Shown here one piece after another: positions 8,020 to 15,377 of a stretch of 20,351 bases of DNA. Under the pieces are notes generated by a model. The model made no database searches. It was not told the DNA's origin and saw only the letters and a list, made by a program, of their open reading frames with translations. A program made the translations under genes and the position numbers. Source of the stretch: JAVJPJ01 sp040217295 (GTDB lineage Bacteria > Pseudomonadota > Alphaproteobacteria > Rhodobacterales > Rhodobacteraceae). The stretch spans positions 1 to 20,351 of the forward strand of contig CAYWTM010000057.1 of the NCBI GenBank assembly GCA_964460185.1, given 5' to 3'. Positions within the stretch are counted from its first letter, which is position 1, and every line of letters starts with the position of its first letter.

Positions 8020-8883
8020 TTATGGGCCGGTCAGGGCCGTTTCAAGATCCCGTGCCGCATCATTGTGCAGCGGCAGGAAGGGGGGAAGAACGTTGCGCCA
8101 CGTTGCGTTGCCGGTGCGATCGCCCACCATGTGCTTGACGCCTGCAATCAGACTTGGCCCGGCCATGGCGGCGCGCTGGCGTGCAATTGTTTCCACAACA
8201 TCAGCGGGTGCGTCACCGCGCCAAACCTGCGCGCAGAGCGGGGCAGTGACGTTGACAGTGGCCGAGATGCAGCCCGAAAAGCCATCGGCACGGGCGTGTT
8301 GCAACACCGTTTCGCTGCTGGGAAACACACGCAGCGCCGCATTCTCAGCCACAATCGCGCGGGCATAATCCAGATCGCCAGAGCTGTCCTTGATCCCGGT
8401 GAACCGCCCGGGCGCGCTGCGGGACAGATCCGCGATGACAGAGACGGGAATCCGCAGCCCCGTCATCTGCGGAAAATTATAAAAGTAGATTTGGATCGCA
8501 CGGTTCCCCAGCGCATCGTGCAGCGCCATGTACCACGCGGTCAGCCCTTCGTCGCTGAGCGGTTTGTAGTAGTAGGGCGGCAGCACCAGCGCCACGCCAT
8601 AGCCCAGATCATCGGCCGCCCGGGTCAGGGCAATCGTCTCTGACAGGGACGGTGTGCCGGTGCCGACCATCAGCTTGTCGACCGGGCAAGCATCACGGGC
8701 CCACCCCATGACCTCGCGCCGGGTGGCGGCATCGAAGGAATTCGCCTCGCCGGTGGAGCCGAGGATGTTCAGCCCGTCGCACCCGTTGGCGAGCGCCCAT
8801 TGGCCGTGTTCGACGAAAGCCGCGCGCAGGGGTTTTCCTGCGCTGTCAACGGGGGTCGGCACGGCTGCTATGACGCCTTCCAT
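8020..8883 (-). CDS. DapA-family class I lyase/aldolase/dehydratase
   Basis: This (beta/alpha)8 Schiff-base enzyme of 287 residues belongs to the dihydrodipicolinate synthase/N-acetylneuraminate lyase superfamily. The substrate-carboxylate motif is GSTGE (about 42-46), the catalytic Tyr is Y135 (YFYNFP) and the Schiff-base Lys is K165 (GIKDSSGD). It is unlikely to be biosynthetic DapA because it sits inside a catabolic operon beside a ketoglutarate-semialdehyde-type dehydrogenase. By analogy it would cleave, deaminate or dehydrate a 2-keto acid to give the aldehyde for its neighbour. Relatives doing such chemistry include hydroxypyrroline-carboxylate deaminases and 2-keto-3-deoxy acid dehydratases. 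ATG at 8883 is preferred for GAGGAAG about 7 nt upstream and its TGATG junction with the ferredoxin gene; a GTG at 8886 is the alternative. Confidence 0.9.
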   Translation of the reverse strand: MEGVIAAVPTPVDSAGKPLRAAFVEHGQWALANGCDGLNILGSTGEANSFDAATRREVMGWARDACPVDKLMVGTGTPSLSETIALTRAADDLGYGVALVLPPYYYKPLSDEGLTAWYMALHDALGNRAIQIYFYNFPQMTGLRIPVSVIADLSRSAPGRFTGIKDSSGDLDYARAIVAENAALRVFPSSETVLQHARADGFSGCISATVNVTAPLCAQVWRGDAPADVVETIARQRAAMAGPSLIAGVKHMVGDRTGNATWRNVLPPFLPLHNDAARDLETALTGP

Positions 8884-9233
8884 CACTGGTCTTCCTCTTT
8901 CAGGTCCGTTTTCGCCGCCATGGTCGCCAGGACGGGCGGATCACGCAGCGGCTCCATACCCTTGGCCCATCCGCCCGGCTCCTGAACCATGCCATCGGCC
9001 GATTGGAAGACCGAGGTGTTCAGGTCCGCGAAGGGCTGCTCTTCAGCGGGGACTTCATCGTCGTAGCGGATCGCGTCCACCGGGCAGATCGACTCGCACA
9101 TGCCACATTCGATGCATTCGGTCGGGTGAATGTAGAACATCCGCTCGCCTTCATAGATGCAGTCAACGGGGCACGAGGTGGTGCAGATGCCGTCCTTCAC
9201 ATCGACGCAGGCGCTGAGGATCACGAGGGCCAT
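8883..9233 (-). CDS. 7Fe ferredoxin ([3Fe-4S][4Fe-4S]), FdxA/FdxC type
   Basis: This soluble electron carrier of 116 residues has eight cysteines: C9, C17, C21, C25, C40, C43, C46 and C50. Their spacing equals that of Azotobacter ferredoxin I shifted by one. C9, C17 and C50 would hold the 3Fe cluster, and C21, C40, C43 and C46 the 4Fe cluster. The N-terminal pattern CVDVKDGICTTSCPVDC, without the extra Cys two residues after the first ligand, and the YIHPTECIECG core look more like actinobacterial FdxC than the usual proteobacterial FdxA. The tail beyond residue 70 is acidic and unfamiliar. It lies between a crotonase and a DapA-family gene, so it probably serves an oxidoreductase of this pathway; the FAD enzyme at 11193-12560 is the obvious partner. 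Confidence 0.92.
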   Translation of the reverse strand: MALVILSACVDVKDGICTTSCPVDCIYEGERMFYIHPTECIECGMCESICPVDAIRYDDEVPAEEQPFADLNTSVFQSADGMVQEPGGWAKGMEPLRDPPVLATMAAKTDLKEEDQ

Positions 9234-9240
9234 CGGCGCG

Positions 9241-10014
9241 TTACTTTCCCCGCCACACGGGCGCGCGCTTTTCGCGAAACGCGGTGACGCCTTCGTTGGC
9301 GTCTCGGGAATTGAGCGCTTCGGTCAGCTCGGACGCGCCTTGTTCATAGGCCGCATGGGCCGACAAGTGCGCAGTCTGGCGCGCCACAGCCTTGATCGCG
9401 CGTAGGCTCAGGGGGGCGGCGGACAGGACATCGGCGACCCAGCGATCGACCTCTGCATCCAGTTCCACCGCGGGAACCACTGCGTTCAACAGACCAAAAC
9501 GCGCCATTTCAGAGGCGGGCACCATGCGGCCTGTCATCATCATGCCTACGGCAATGTTGCGCGGGATCAGGCGGGGCAGCATCACCATGCCACCATCCAG
9601 CGGCACGCGACCCACCTTCGCCTCGGGCAGCGCAAAGCGCGCGGTATCGGCGGCGATCACGATGTCGCAACCGAGGACCATCTCCAGCCCGCCGCCAAGG
9701 GCCAGTCCGTTGACCCGCGCGATGACGGGCGTGGACATCTGGCGCAGCGAGATACCGCGATAGCCATCTCTTCCGAGGCCTTTCCAGTAATCCACCCCGG
9801 ACATGCCGGTATCGTCTTTCAGATCGGCCCCGGCAGAAAAGGCCCGGTCGCCCGAGCCGGTCAGCACGGCACAGCGGATATCGGGGTTGGCTTCTACTTC
9901 ATCCCAGATGTCACCCAAGCGCGCGTGGGTGGCCGTATCGATCGCGTTCATCCGGTCCGGTCGGTTGATGGTAATCCGGGCAACGTGATCCGAGACATCG
10001 AAGATGACGCTCAT
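9241..10014 (-). CDS. enoyl-CoA hydratase/isomerase, CaiD-like crotonase
   Basis: This crotonase-superfamily enzyme of 257 residues acts on CoA thioesters. The oxyanion-hole segments are FSAGADL (about 59-65) and LALGGGLE (about 104-111), and both catalytic glutamates of hydratases are present, E111 and E131 (FALPEAKVG). The segment FALPEAKVGRVP and the C-terminal pattern AFREKRAPVWRGK closely recall carnitinyl-CoA dehydratase CaiD, which ends AFAEKRDPVWKGR. A hydration or dehydration step is therefore likely. The start overlaps the CoA-transferase stop by 4 nt and the ferredoxin gene follows after 7 nt. The pairing with a CaiB-family transferase mirrors carnitine metabolism, but nothing in the operon shows that carnitine is the substrate. 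Confidence 0.92.
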   Translation of the reverse strand: MSVIFDVSDHVARITINRPDRMNAIDTATHARLGDIWDEVEANPDIRCAVLTGSGDRAFSAGADLKDDTGMSGVDYWKGLGRDGYRGISLRQMSTPVIARVNGLALGGGLEMVLGCDIVIAADTARFALPEAKVGRVPLDGGMVMLPRLIPRNIAVGMMMTGRMVPASEMARFGLLNAVVPAVELDAEVDRWVADVLSAAPLSLRAIKAVARQTAHLSAHAAYEQGASELTEALNSRDANEGVTAFREKRAPVWRGK

Positions 10015-11177
10015 TCGGCGGCCTCGGTGCGGAGGCGATGGGCCAGCTCCTGCAGGACTTCCTCGGTATGCTCACCCAGTTTCGGCGGCATGTGGCGCAC
10101 GGTCATGGGCGCGGCGCTCAGGTGAACGGGGGAGCCAACGAGCGTGACGTCACCCAGAACGGGGTGATCCATGTCGCAAAGCATTCCGTTGATCTCGGTC
10201 TGCGGATCGGCCAGCGCCTCGCCGAGGGACCGGACAGGCGCGCAAAGCAGATCCACCGCTTCCAACCGTTCCAGCCAATGGGCGGAGGTGTTGGTGACGA
10301 TGACATTGCGGAATGTCTCTTGCAGGAAGGATTTGTTGGCCCGCTGGTCGGGCAAGGTCGGATATTGCGGCGACAGGTCTTCGATGCCAAGCGCGGTGCA
10401 GATGTCCTGCAACGGATTGGCCTTGAACGCGCCGACGATAACGATCGCGCCATCGGTTGTATCGAACACCCCGGTCAGGGGCATGGCGGCCCAGTTCAGC
10501 ACTTCGCGGTGCTTCGACCATTGCGCGGCCTCCTGCATCTGCATCGCGATCATGGAGTCGTAGAGCGACACGCCGACCTGCTGCCCTTTGCCTGTCTTCT
10601 CCCGCATCAAAAGCGCGGCCATGATGCCTTGGACAAGGTGCATGCCGGCGGAATAGTCGCACAGCGTCGTGGGATAGATCGACTTGGGGATGGAGGGATC
10701 TTGCGTCTTTTCCATCACGCCCGTCATGGCCTGGGCCAGCACATCCTGCCCCCCCTTGTGAGCGTAGGGCCCGGTCGGCCCAAACCCGGTGCCCGACGCG
10801 CAGATTATCCGCGGGTTGATTGCGCTCAGCGCGTCATACCCGAAACCCAGACGAACCATCACGCCGGCGCGGAAATTGTCGACCACGACATCGGCGGTCT
10901 TGACCAGATCCAGCACAGTCTGTCGCCCTTCATCGGACTTGGTGTCCAAGGTGACGGAGCGCTTGTTGCGGTTCAGCGAGGCGAAGACGGCGTTGTTCAT
11001 CGCCTCCTCCCCCCGTTCACCGTAGAAGGATCGGCTCAGATCGCCCGCGCCGGGGCGCTCGATCTTGATGACATCGGCCCCGAAATCCCCCAGCATCTGC
11101 GTGCAGCAAGGCCCCAGCATTACTTGGGTGAAGTCGATGATTCTGATGCCACTCAGTGGCATGGTGGTCTCTGACAT
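10011..11177 (-). CDS. CaiB/BaiF-family (class III) CoA transferase
   Basis: This class III CoA transferase of 388 residues moves CoA from an acyl-CoA donor to a carboxylic acid. Family marks include the N-terminal segment LSGIRIIDFTQVMLGPCCTQ, then GADVIKIERPGAGD, the LNRNKRSVTLD segment, and the catalytic Asp in GGQDVLAQAMTG (D145). The length is close to the family norm of about 400. It is translationally coupled to the crotonase gene (ATGA) and lies 15 nt after the FAD oxidoreductase. In this operon it probably primes the imported compound, or its oxidised form, as a CoA thioester for the crotonase. The substrate is not readable from the sequence. Confidence 0.94.
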   Translation of the reverse strand: MSETTMPLSGIRIIDFTQVMLGPCCTQMLGDFGADVIKIERPGAGDLSRSFYGERGEEAMNNAVFASLNRNKRSVTLDTKSDEGRQTVLDLVKTADVVVDNFRAGVMVRLGFGYDALSAINPRIICASGTGFGPTGPYAHKGGQDVLAQAMTGVMEKTQDPSIPKSIYPTTLCDYSAGMHLVQGIMAALLMREKTGKGQQVGVSLYDSMIAMQMQEAAQWSKHREVLNWAAMPLTGVFDTTDGAIVIVGAFKANPLQDICTALGIEDLSPQYPTLPDQRANKSFLQETFRNVIVTNTSAHWLERLEAVDLLCAPVRSLGEALADPQTEINGMLCDMDHPVLGDVTLVGSPVHLSAAPMTVRHMPPKLGEHTEEVLQELAHRLRTEAAE

Positions 11178-11192
11178 TGGGTTAGCCTTCGA

Positions 11193-12560
11193 TTATTCTG
11201 CTGCGACCGGATCTTCGATCAGGGCATTGGGCGACGGCACATCACCGGGATCGGCACCCTGCGCCCGCATCTGTTTCTGGATCGCCTTGTAATCCACGTC
11301 GCGCAGGGCCTTGTCGCCATCGAGCGCAAGGTGCGCGGCGATGCCTGCGGCCTCTCCCTGCGCCATGCAGGGCGGGATTTCACGGCTCATCTTCTGGGCG
11401 TCGCTGTCGACGGAATAGTGACGTCCGGCGACGATCAGGTTGTCGATGCCCTTGGGCAGCAGCGCGCGGTAGGGCGTGTAGTAATCGCGGCCCCGGCACA
11501 CGGTGTCTTCAAAGTAACGGCGCGATTTCACATCGTCCTTGGACACCACGTATTCGCCCTGCAGCAGCCGCGTCTGGCGCACGCCCATCTGCTCGGCCGC
11601 CCCGAGCATCTTGGCGTTCTCAAACCCGGGAATGTTCTCCCGCGCGAACTTGAGCAGGTTCATCATCCGCTCTCGCCCTTCATACTCGGCGGCGACCATG
11701 TCATCGACCGAGATACCGTCATAACCGGGCATATGCGGGCAGTTGCACCAGACGATGCCGGGCAGCGGGGTCTTTAGCCACCACATGCCCCATGCGCCGC
11801 CGATGGCGCGGCGTGCCTGGCGGTCGAGCTGCTTGTATTTCTCGGGCTCCGCGAATTCGAAGGCGATGGCCTTCTCGGTATCCACATCACACAGCCGGAA
11901 AACGGTGGTGACGATGTATTGCCCTTCGGTGTAGCTCGCGCCCGCGGCCTTGCCGACATCCAGATCGCCAGTCGCATCCACCACGTATTTCGCGCGGATG
12001 ACCTGACGGCCTTCCTTGGTCTGGGCTATCACACCAGTGATGCGACCGCCTTCCATCAAAACGTCCGAAAACCAGCTGTGAGTGCGCAGGTTCACCCCGC
12101 TCTCGCGCACGATATCAAGGCTCACGCGCTTCCAGGCGTCGGGGTCGAAGGCCACGGCATGGATGATCGGCTGTGGCATCATTGCCTTGTGGAAATCAAT
12201 GCAGCCCCAACGGGACCACTTTTGCCACATCTCCCAATTGGTCTGACACTCGGCAGACGGCGGATAGACCGCGCCGTTCTGCGCCTCCATCCGGTCGACG
12301 AATTCGTTGACGATGCCGGTTGTGACAATCTCGTTGCCCTCATTCACCATGTCATCCAGCACGAGGACCATGCCGCCCGAGGCCATGCCGCCAAGGTGGT
12401 GATAGCGCTCCAGCAGGGTCACCGACGACCCGTTGCGCGCGGCAGATACCGCGGCCGCGTGGCCCGCAGGTCCGGCCCCCACAACCACCACGTCGCAATC
12501 AGCGACCACCGGAAGCTCCGCGCCTTCTACTTTCACGAATGTTGTCTGACGATCAGTCAT
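11193..12560 (-). CDS. FAD-dependent oxidoreductase (FAD_oxidored-type flavoprotein)
   Basis: This 455-residue flavoprotein has an N-terminal dinucleotide fold VVVVGAGPAGHAAAVSAARNG (GxGxxG at about 28-33) with ribose-binding E51. A mid-protein motif reads VVDATGDLDVGKAAGA, and the C-terminal FAD-binding segment reads NLIVAGRHYS...CMAQGEAAGIAAHLA. This is the layout of the FAD_oxidored (PF12831-like) group, distinct from the D-amino-acid-oxidase-type enzymes of hydroxyproline catabolism. There is no signal peptide or Cys cluster, so it should be cytoplasmic and need an external electron acceptor; the ferredoxin two genes downstream fits. It is probably the first oxidative step after import, because it follows the transporter genes by 30 nt. 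The substrate is unknown; an alcohol, amine or saturated ring are all possible. Confidence 0.9.
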   Translation of the reverse strand: MTDRQTTFVKVEGAELPVVADCDVVVVGAGPAGHAAAVSAARNGSSVTLLERYHHLGGMASGGMVLVLDDMVNEGNEIVTTGIVNEFVDRMEAQNGAVYPPSAECQTNWEMWQKWSRWGCIDFHKAMMPQPIIHAVAFDPDAWKRVSLDIVRESGVNLRTHSWFSDVLMEGGRITGVIAQTKEGRQVIRAKYVVDATGDLDVGKAAGASYTEGQYIVTTVFRLCDVDTEKAIAFEFAEPEKYKQLDRQARRAIGGAWGMWWLKTPLPGIVWCNCPHMPGYDGISVDDMVAAEYEGRERMMNLLKFARENIPGFENAKMLGAAEQMGVRQTRLLQGEYVVSKDDVKSRRYFEDTVCRGRDYYTPYRALLPKGIDNLIVAGRHYSVDSDAQKMSREIPPCMAQGEAAGIAAHLALDGDKALRDVDYKAIQKQMRAQGADPGDVPSPNALIEDPVAAE

Positions 12561-12590
12561 GTCCTTGTCTCCTTGATTTGTTGTGGGCTG

Positions 12591-13397
12591 CTACCAGCGC
12601 ACCACAATTTTTTCGGCGATCGTCACCGATGCAAACAACAGCACAGACAGGCCCGAAGACATGAAGACGGTGGCGTAAAGCAAGGGTGAGCGGTAGTTGA
12701 ACGTGCTGTCGATGATGAGCGCGCCAAGCCCCACATCCGCGCCGATCCATTCGCTGACAATCGCGCCGATCACGCAGGTCGTGGCGGCGATCTTGAGGGC
12801 GGAGAAAAGAAACGGCAGCGACGAGGGCAGGCGGATTTTCCAGAATACCTCTGACTTGGAGGCCGACAGGATGCGCGCCAGTTCCAGCGTTTGCGGGCTG
12901 ACCGATTGCAGCCCGCGCACCATGTTCACGAGAGTGGGGAAAAAGCAGATCAGGCCTGCGATGATGACCTTCGCGGTCATGCCCGGCCCGAAGATCAGGA
13001 CCAGAATGGGCGCGATGGCGAGGATCGGGATGGTGTTGATGAACACCGCGATGGGGAAGAAGGCCCGTTCTGTCAGGCGCGAATGGACGAAAGCCACCGC
13101 GATCAGGATCGCGGCGACGTTGCCTGCGACAAAACCCGCGACACTGACGGTGAACGTCGGCCAGAAGTTGCGCATCAACAGAGCGAATTCATCCCGCAGG
13201 ACTGCGCCGACATCCGACGGCGCCGGCGCTATGTAAGTCGGCACGTCGAACAGGCGCACACCGATCTGCCAGATCACCAGCAGCGCAATGGCGGTTCCGA
13301 TGGGCAGTGCCGCGTTGGCCAGGCGCTGGCCAAGGACGGAAGGGTTCTGCGCGGGGGCGGATACGATCGTGTCGTTCGGGGCATCGGTGACAGCCAT
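12591..13397 (-). CDS. ABC transporter permease (SsuC/TauC/ThiX type)
   Basis: This 268-residue integral membrane subunit has about six hydrophobic segments and the ATPase-contacting EAA-type loop near ELARILSASKSEVFWKIRLPSSLP. The pattern belongs to the nitrate/sulfonate/taurine/pyrimidine-precursor importer family. ATG at 13397 is chosen for GGAGG 7 nt upstream and the TGATG junction with the ATPase gene; a TTG at 13403 would add two residues. It is the only permease in the operon, so it probably works as a homodimer, as in SsuABC systems. Confidence 0.93.
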   Translation of the reverse strand: MAVTDAPNDTIVSAPAQNPSVLGQRLANAALPIGTAIALLVIWQIGVRLFDVPTYIAPAPSDVGAVLRDEFALLMRNFWPTFTVSVAGFVAGNVAAILIAVAFVHSRLTERAFFPIAVFINTIPILAIAPILVLIFGPGMTAKVIIAGLICFFPTLVNMVRGLQSVSPQTLELARILSASKSEVFWKIRLPSSLPFLFSALKIAATTCVIGAIVSEWIGADVGLGALIIDSTFNYRSPLLYATVFMSSGLSVLLFASVTIAEKIVVRW

Positions 13398-14191
13398 CAG
13401 CAATCCTCCAGCGATTTGCGCAAGTAGGCGGAATAACGGTTGAATTCCGCTGTCTCACGCAGCTCCACGTTGCGCGGCTCGGGCAGGTCAATCTCCACCA
13501 CTTCCTTCACGCGGCCCGGATGTGCGCGCAGCATCAGGACCTTCTGGCCCAGAAGCACCGCTTCGGGGATGGAGTGGGTGACGAACAGACACGTCACGCC
13601 GGTCTCTCGCCAGATATCCAGAAGCTGCATGTTCAGATGGTCACGAGTCATTTCATCAAGCGCGCCGAAGGGTTCATCCATCAGCAGCAACTTGGGTTGG
13701 CAAACCAGAGCGCGCGCAATCGCCACCCGTTGCCGCATCCCGCCAGATAGCTCATGGGGCAATGCATCTTCGCGCCCCTTGAGGCCCACAAGCTCCAGCA
13801 ATTCCATGGGCGTTCGATCGCCGTGCGGGATCTCGATGCCGCGTTTGCGGCCCATCTCCAGCGGCAGTTCCACGTTCTTGAGTGCCGAGCGCCAGGGCAA
13901 AAGCGTCGCGTCCTGGAATACGAAGGCAAATTCACGCGCGAGGCGGGCCTCTTCCGTGCTTTTGCCAAGGATCTCCACCGTACCCGTCGTGGGCGGCACC
14001 AGATCGGACACCAGTCGCAGCATCGTCGACTTGCCGCAGCCAGACGGCCCGAGGATGGTCCAGAACTCGCCCGCGCCGATCTCCAGCGAGATATCAGACA
14101 GCGCCGTGAAAACGCCGAACTTGACGCTGGCGCCGGTCAGGGAAGCCGCCGCGTGGCGACTTCCGGTTTTTGCGTGGGCAACCCCATCCAT
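13397..14191 (-). CDS. ABC transporter ATPase (SsuB/TauB type)
   Basis: This 264-residue ATPase energises the importer. Walker A is GPSGCGKST (about 48-56), the Q-loop is FVFQDATLLPW, the signature is LSGGMRQRVAIARAL, Walker B is LLLMDEPFGALDE, and the switch His is in VTHSIPEA. The frame is open to 14233, but ATG at 14191 (MDGVAHAKTG) places the start 4 nt after the binding-protein stop and avoids overlapping its coding sequence. The Shine-Dalgarno is weak, so translation may depend on coupling. Cargo in this family covers sulfonates, nitrate, riboflavin and hydroxymethylpyrimidine, so the family alone does not name the substrate. Confidence 0.93.
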   Translation of the reverse strand: MDGVAHAKTGSRHAAASLTGASVKFGVFTALSDISLEIGAGEFWTILGPSGCGKSTMLRLVSDLVPPTTGTVEILGKSTEEARLAREFAFVFQDATLLPWRSALKNVELPLEMGRKRGIEIPHGDRTPMELLELVGLKGREDALPHELSGGMRQRVAIARALVCQPKLLLMDEPFGALDEMTRDHLNMQLLDIWRETGVTCLFVTHSIPEAVLLGQKVLMLRAHPGRVKEVVEIDLPEPRNVELRETAEFNRYSAYLRKSLEDC

Positions 14192-14195
14192 CGAC

Positions 14196-15230
14196 TTAAC
14201 CGTAAGTCGGACGGGTTTCGGCCGTCGCCTCAAGGATATCCATCGTCATGATATCCTCCAGCGCGGGCGCGCCGCTGGTGAACTGACCAAGCCGGTCGTA
14301 GATGTCGATCTGAGCCTGCCAGTTCTCGGCGGTCATCGCGCCCCAGCCGCGGTCTGCCGTTTCCGCGTTGAACGAGTAGTCCAGGACCAGCGGTGCGGCC
14401 TGCATCTCGCTGTCGCGATCCAGGTTCGGGTAGCGTGCGACCAGCGCATCGACTGCGGCTTCTGGATTCTCATAGGCCGCGCCCCAACCGCGGGAGATGG
14501 CGCGAATGGCGGCCTGCACCTTGTCCGAATGCTCTGCCAGCATGTCGTCGGTTGTATAGTAAGGGTTGGCGTAGAGCTGGATACCCCCGTCCCAAAGCGC
14601 CATGTCGACGCGCTGATCCCCCAAGATCGACAGGGCGTTGACATTGGTGGTCCAGCCCGTCGCCACATCGGCCTGACCGGTCATCAGCGCGCTCATGTCG
14701 CCGCCCATCACGATCACTTCGACGTCGTCTTCGGAAATCCCGTTCTGCGCCAGAAGCGCGCTGAGCAGGATACGGGCCGTGCCCTGGGTCGCGACCGTCT
14801 TGCCGATCAGATCCTGCGGCGTGTTCACCGGATTGCCGGCAAGAGAGAAGTAGGTGAAGGGGTGCCTCTGGTATCCTGCCGCGATGCAGCGGATCGGCAA
14901 CCCGGCGGACCGCGCCAGCATCAGCGACGGCGACGATGAGATGGAGCCGAGATTGTTGGCGCCTGAGGCTACGGCCGCGACACCGTCCACGTTGGGGCCG
15001 CCCGGCACAATCTCAAGCGCAAGGCCTTCTTCCTCGAAATACCCCAGATGGTCGGCCATTACCTCCCCCATGATGCCGTTGGACGCGAGCCAGCCCAATT
15101 GCATGCGGATCGTGTAGAGGTGCCCACCGGCACGAGCCGGCAGCACCGACATCATCGTGCCGGTCGCGGCAAGGCCGGCAGCAGCGCCGGTGGTCTGCAG
15201 GAATGAACGGCGGTCAAAGGTTTGAGACAT
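14196..15230 (-). CDS. Tat-exported ABC substrate-binding protein, NMT1/THI5-like
   Basis: This 344-residue periplasmic binding protein is the first gene of the catabolic operon. It opens with a twin-arginine signal (DRRSFLQT at 6-13), a hydrophobic stretch to about residue 32, and a likely cleavage after ARA near residue 34. The mature part starts IRMQLGWLASNG and continues GYFEEEGLALEIVPGG, typical of NMT1/THI5 and SsuA-like proteins that bind pyrimidines, sulfonates or other small organic ions. ATG at 15230 is chosen because the signal peptide begins there and a G-rich Shine-Dalgarno (GGGGGAAC) precedes it; an upstream in-frame start at 15311 would bury the signal and run across the promoter. 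Tat export suggests folding before export, and binding residues cannot be read by eye. Confidence 0.92.
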   Translation of the reverse strand: MSQTFDRRSFLQTTGAAAGLAATGTMMSVLPARAGGHLYTIRMQLGWLASNGIMGEVMADHLGYFEEEGLALEIVPGGPNVDGVAAVASGANNLGSISSSPSLMLARSAGLPIRCIAAGYQRHPFTYFSLAGNPVNTPQDLIGKTVATQGTARILLSALLAQNGISEDDVEVIVMGGDMSALMTGQADVATGWTTNVNALSILGDQRVDMALWDGGIQLYANPYYTTDDMLAEHSDKVQAAIRAISRGWGAAYENPEAAVDALVARYPNLDRDSEMQAAPLVLDYSFNAETADRGWGAMTAENWQAQIDIYDRLGQFTSGAPALEDIMTMDILEATAETRPTYG

Positions 15231-15377
15231 GGATAGGTTCCCCCGAGTTGCGGATTTCATTTTGGCTTGAAACAACGCTAGACGCAGCGAGAGCGATGCA
15301 TATAGGTTCAAAATTCGCGAAGGATGCTGCCTTTTTTGCAGCGCTTAGTCATAGTGGCGCAAAAGGAAGCCGCACCG
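15231..15377. promoter_or_regulatory. divergent promoter region, catabolic operon / LysR regulator
   Basis: This 147-nt region separates the binding-protein gene (leftward) from the LysR gene (rightward). Besides the T-N11-A box it contains the 8-nt palindrome TTCGCGAA (15314-15321) and an A/T-richer segment around 15297-15315, a plausible location for the operon promoter. An AAGGAAG Shine-Dalgarno (15363-15369) serves the LysR gene. No clear sigma-70 hexamer pair was found. Confidence 0.5.
15326..15342. promoter_or_regulatory. LysR-type operator, GCTGC-N7-GCAGC (T-N11-A)
   Basis: This is a perfect inverted repeat GCTGC / GCAGC around CTTTTTT. T at 15328 and A at 15340 are 12 nt apart inside the dyad, which is exactly the LysR-family T-N11-A recognition signature. 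It lies about 36 nt upstream of the regulator start and about 95 nt upstream of the binding-protein start, the usual position of the autoregulatory recognition site. Function is inferred from pattern and position. Confidence 0.6.

Noticed and set aside
6569..8883. Hydroxyproline degradation (HypD/HypE-type DapA + KGSADH) as the whole pathway
   Set aside because: The diagnostic D-hydroxyproline dehydrogenase of the DAO type and the epimerase are absent. The CoA transferase, crotonase and ferredoxin do not belong to that route. Only the terminal two steps are comparable.
10038..11174. 378-codon + strand open frame opposite the CoA transferase
   Set aside because: It is His/Gly/Arg-rich with no recognisable fold and is exactly antisense to a clear CaiB-family gene.
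15233..15309. 8-nt direct repeat ATAGGTTC at 15233-15240 and 15302-15309
   Set aside because: It occurs only twice, the copies are 69 nt apart, and one overlaps the Shine-Dalgarno/start region. It is probably chance.
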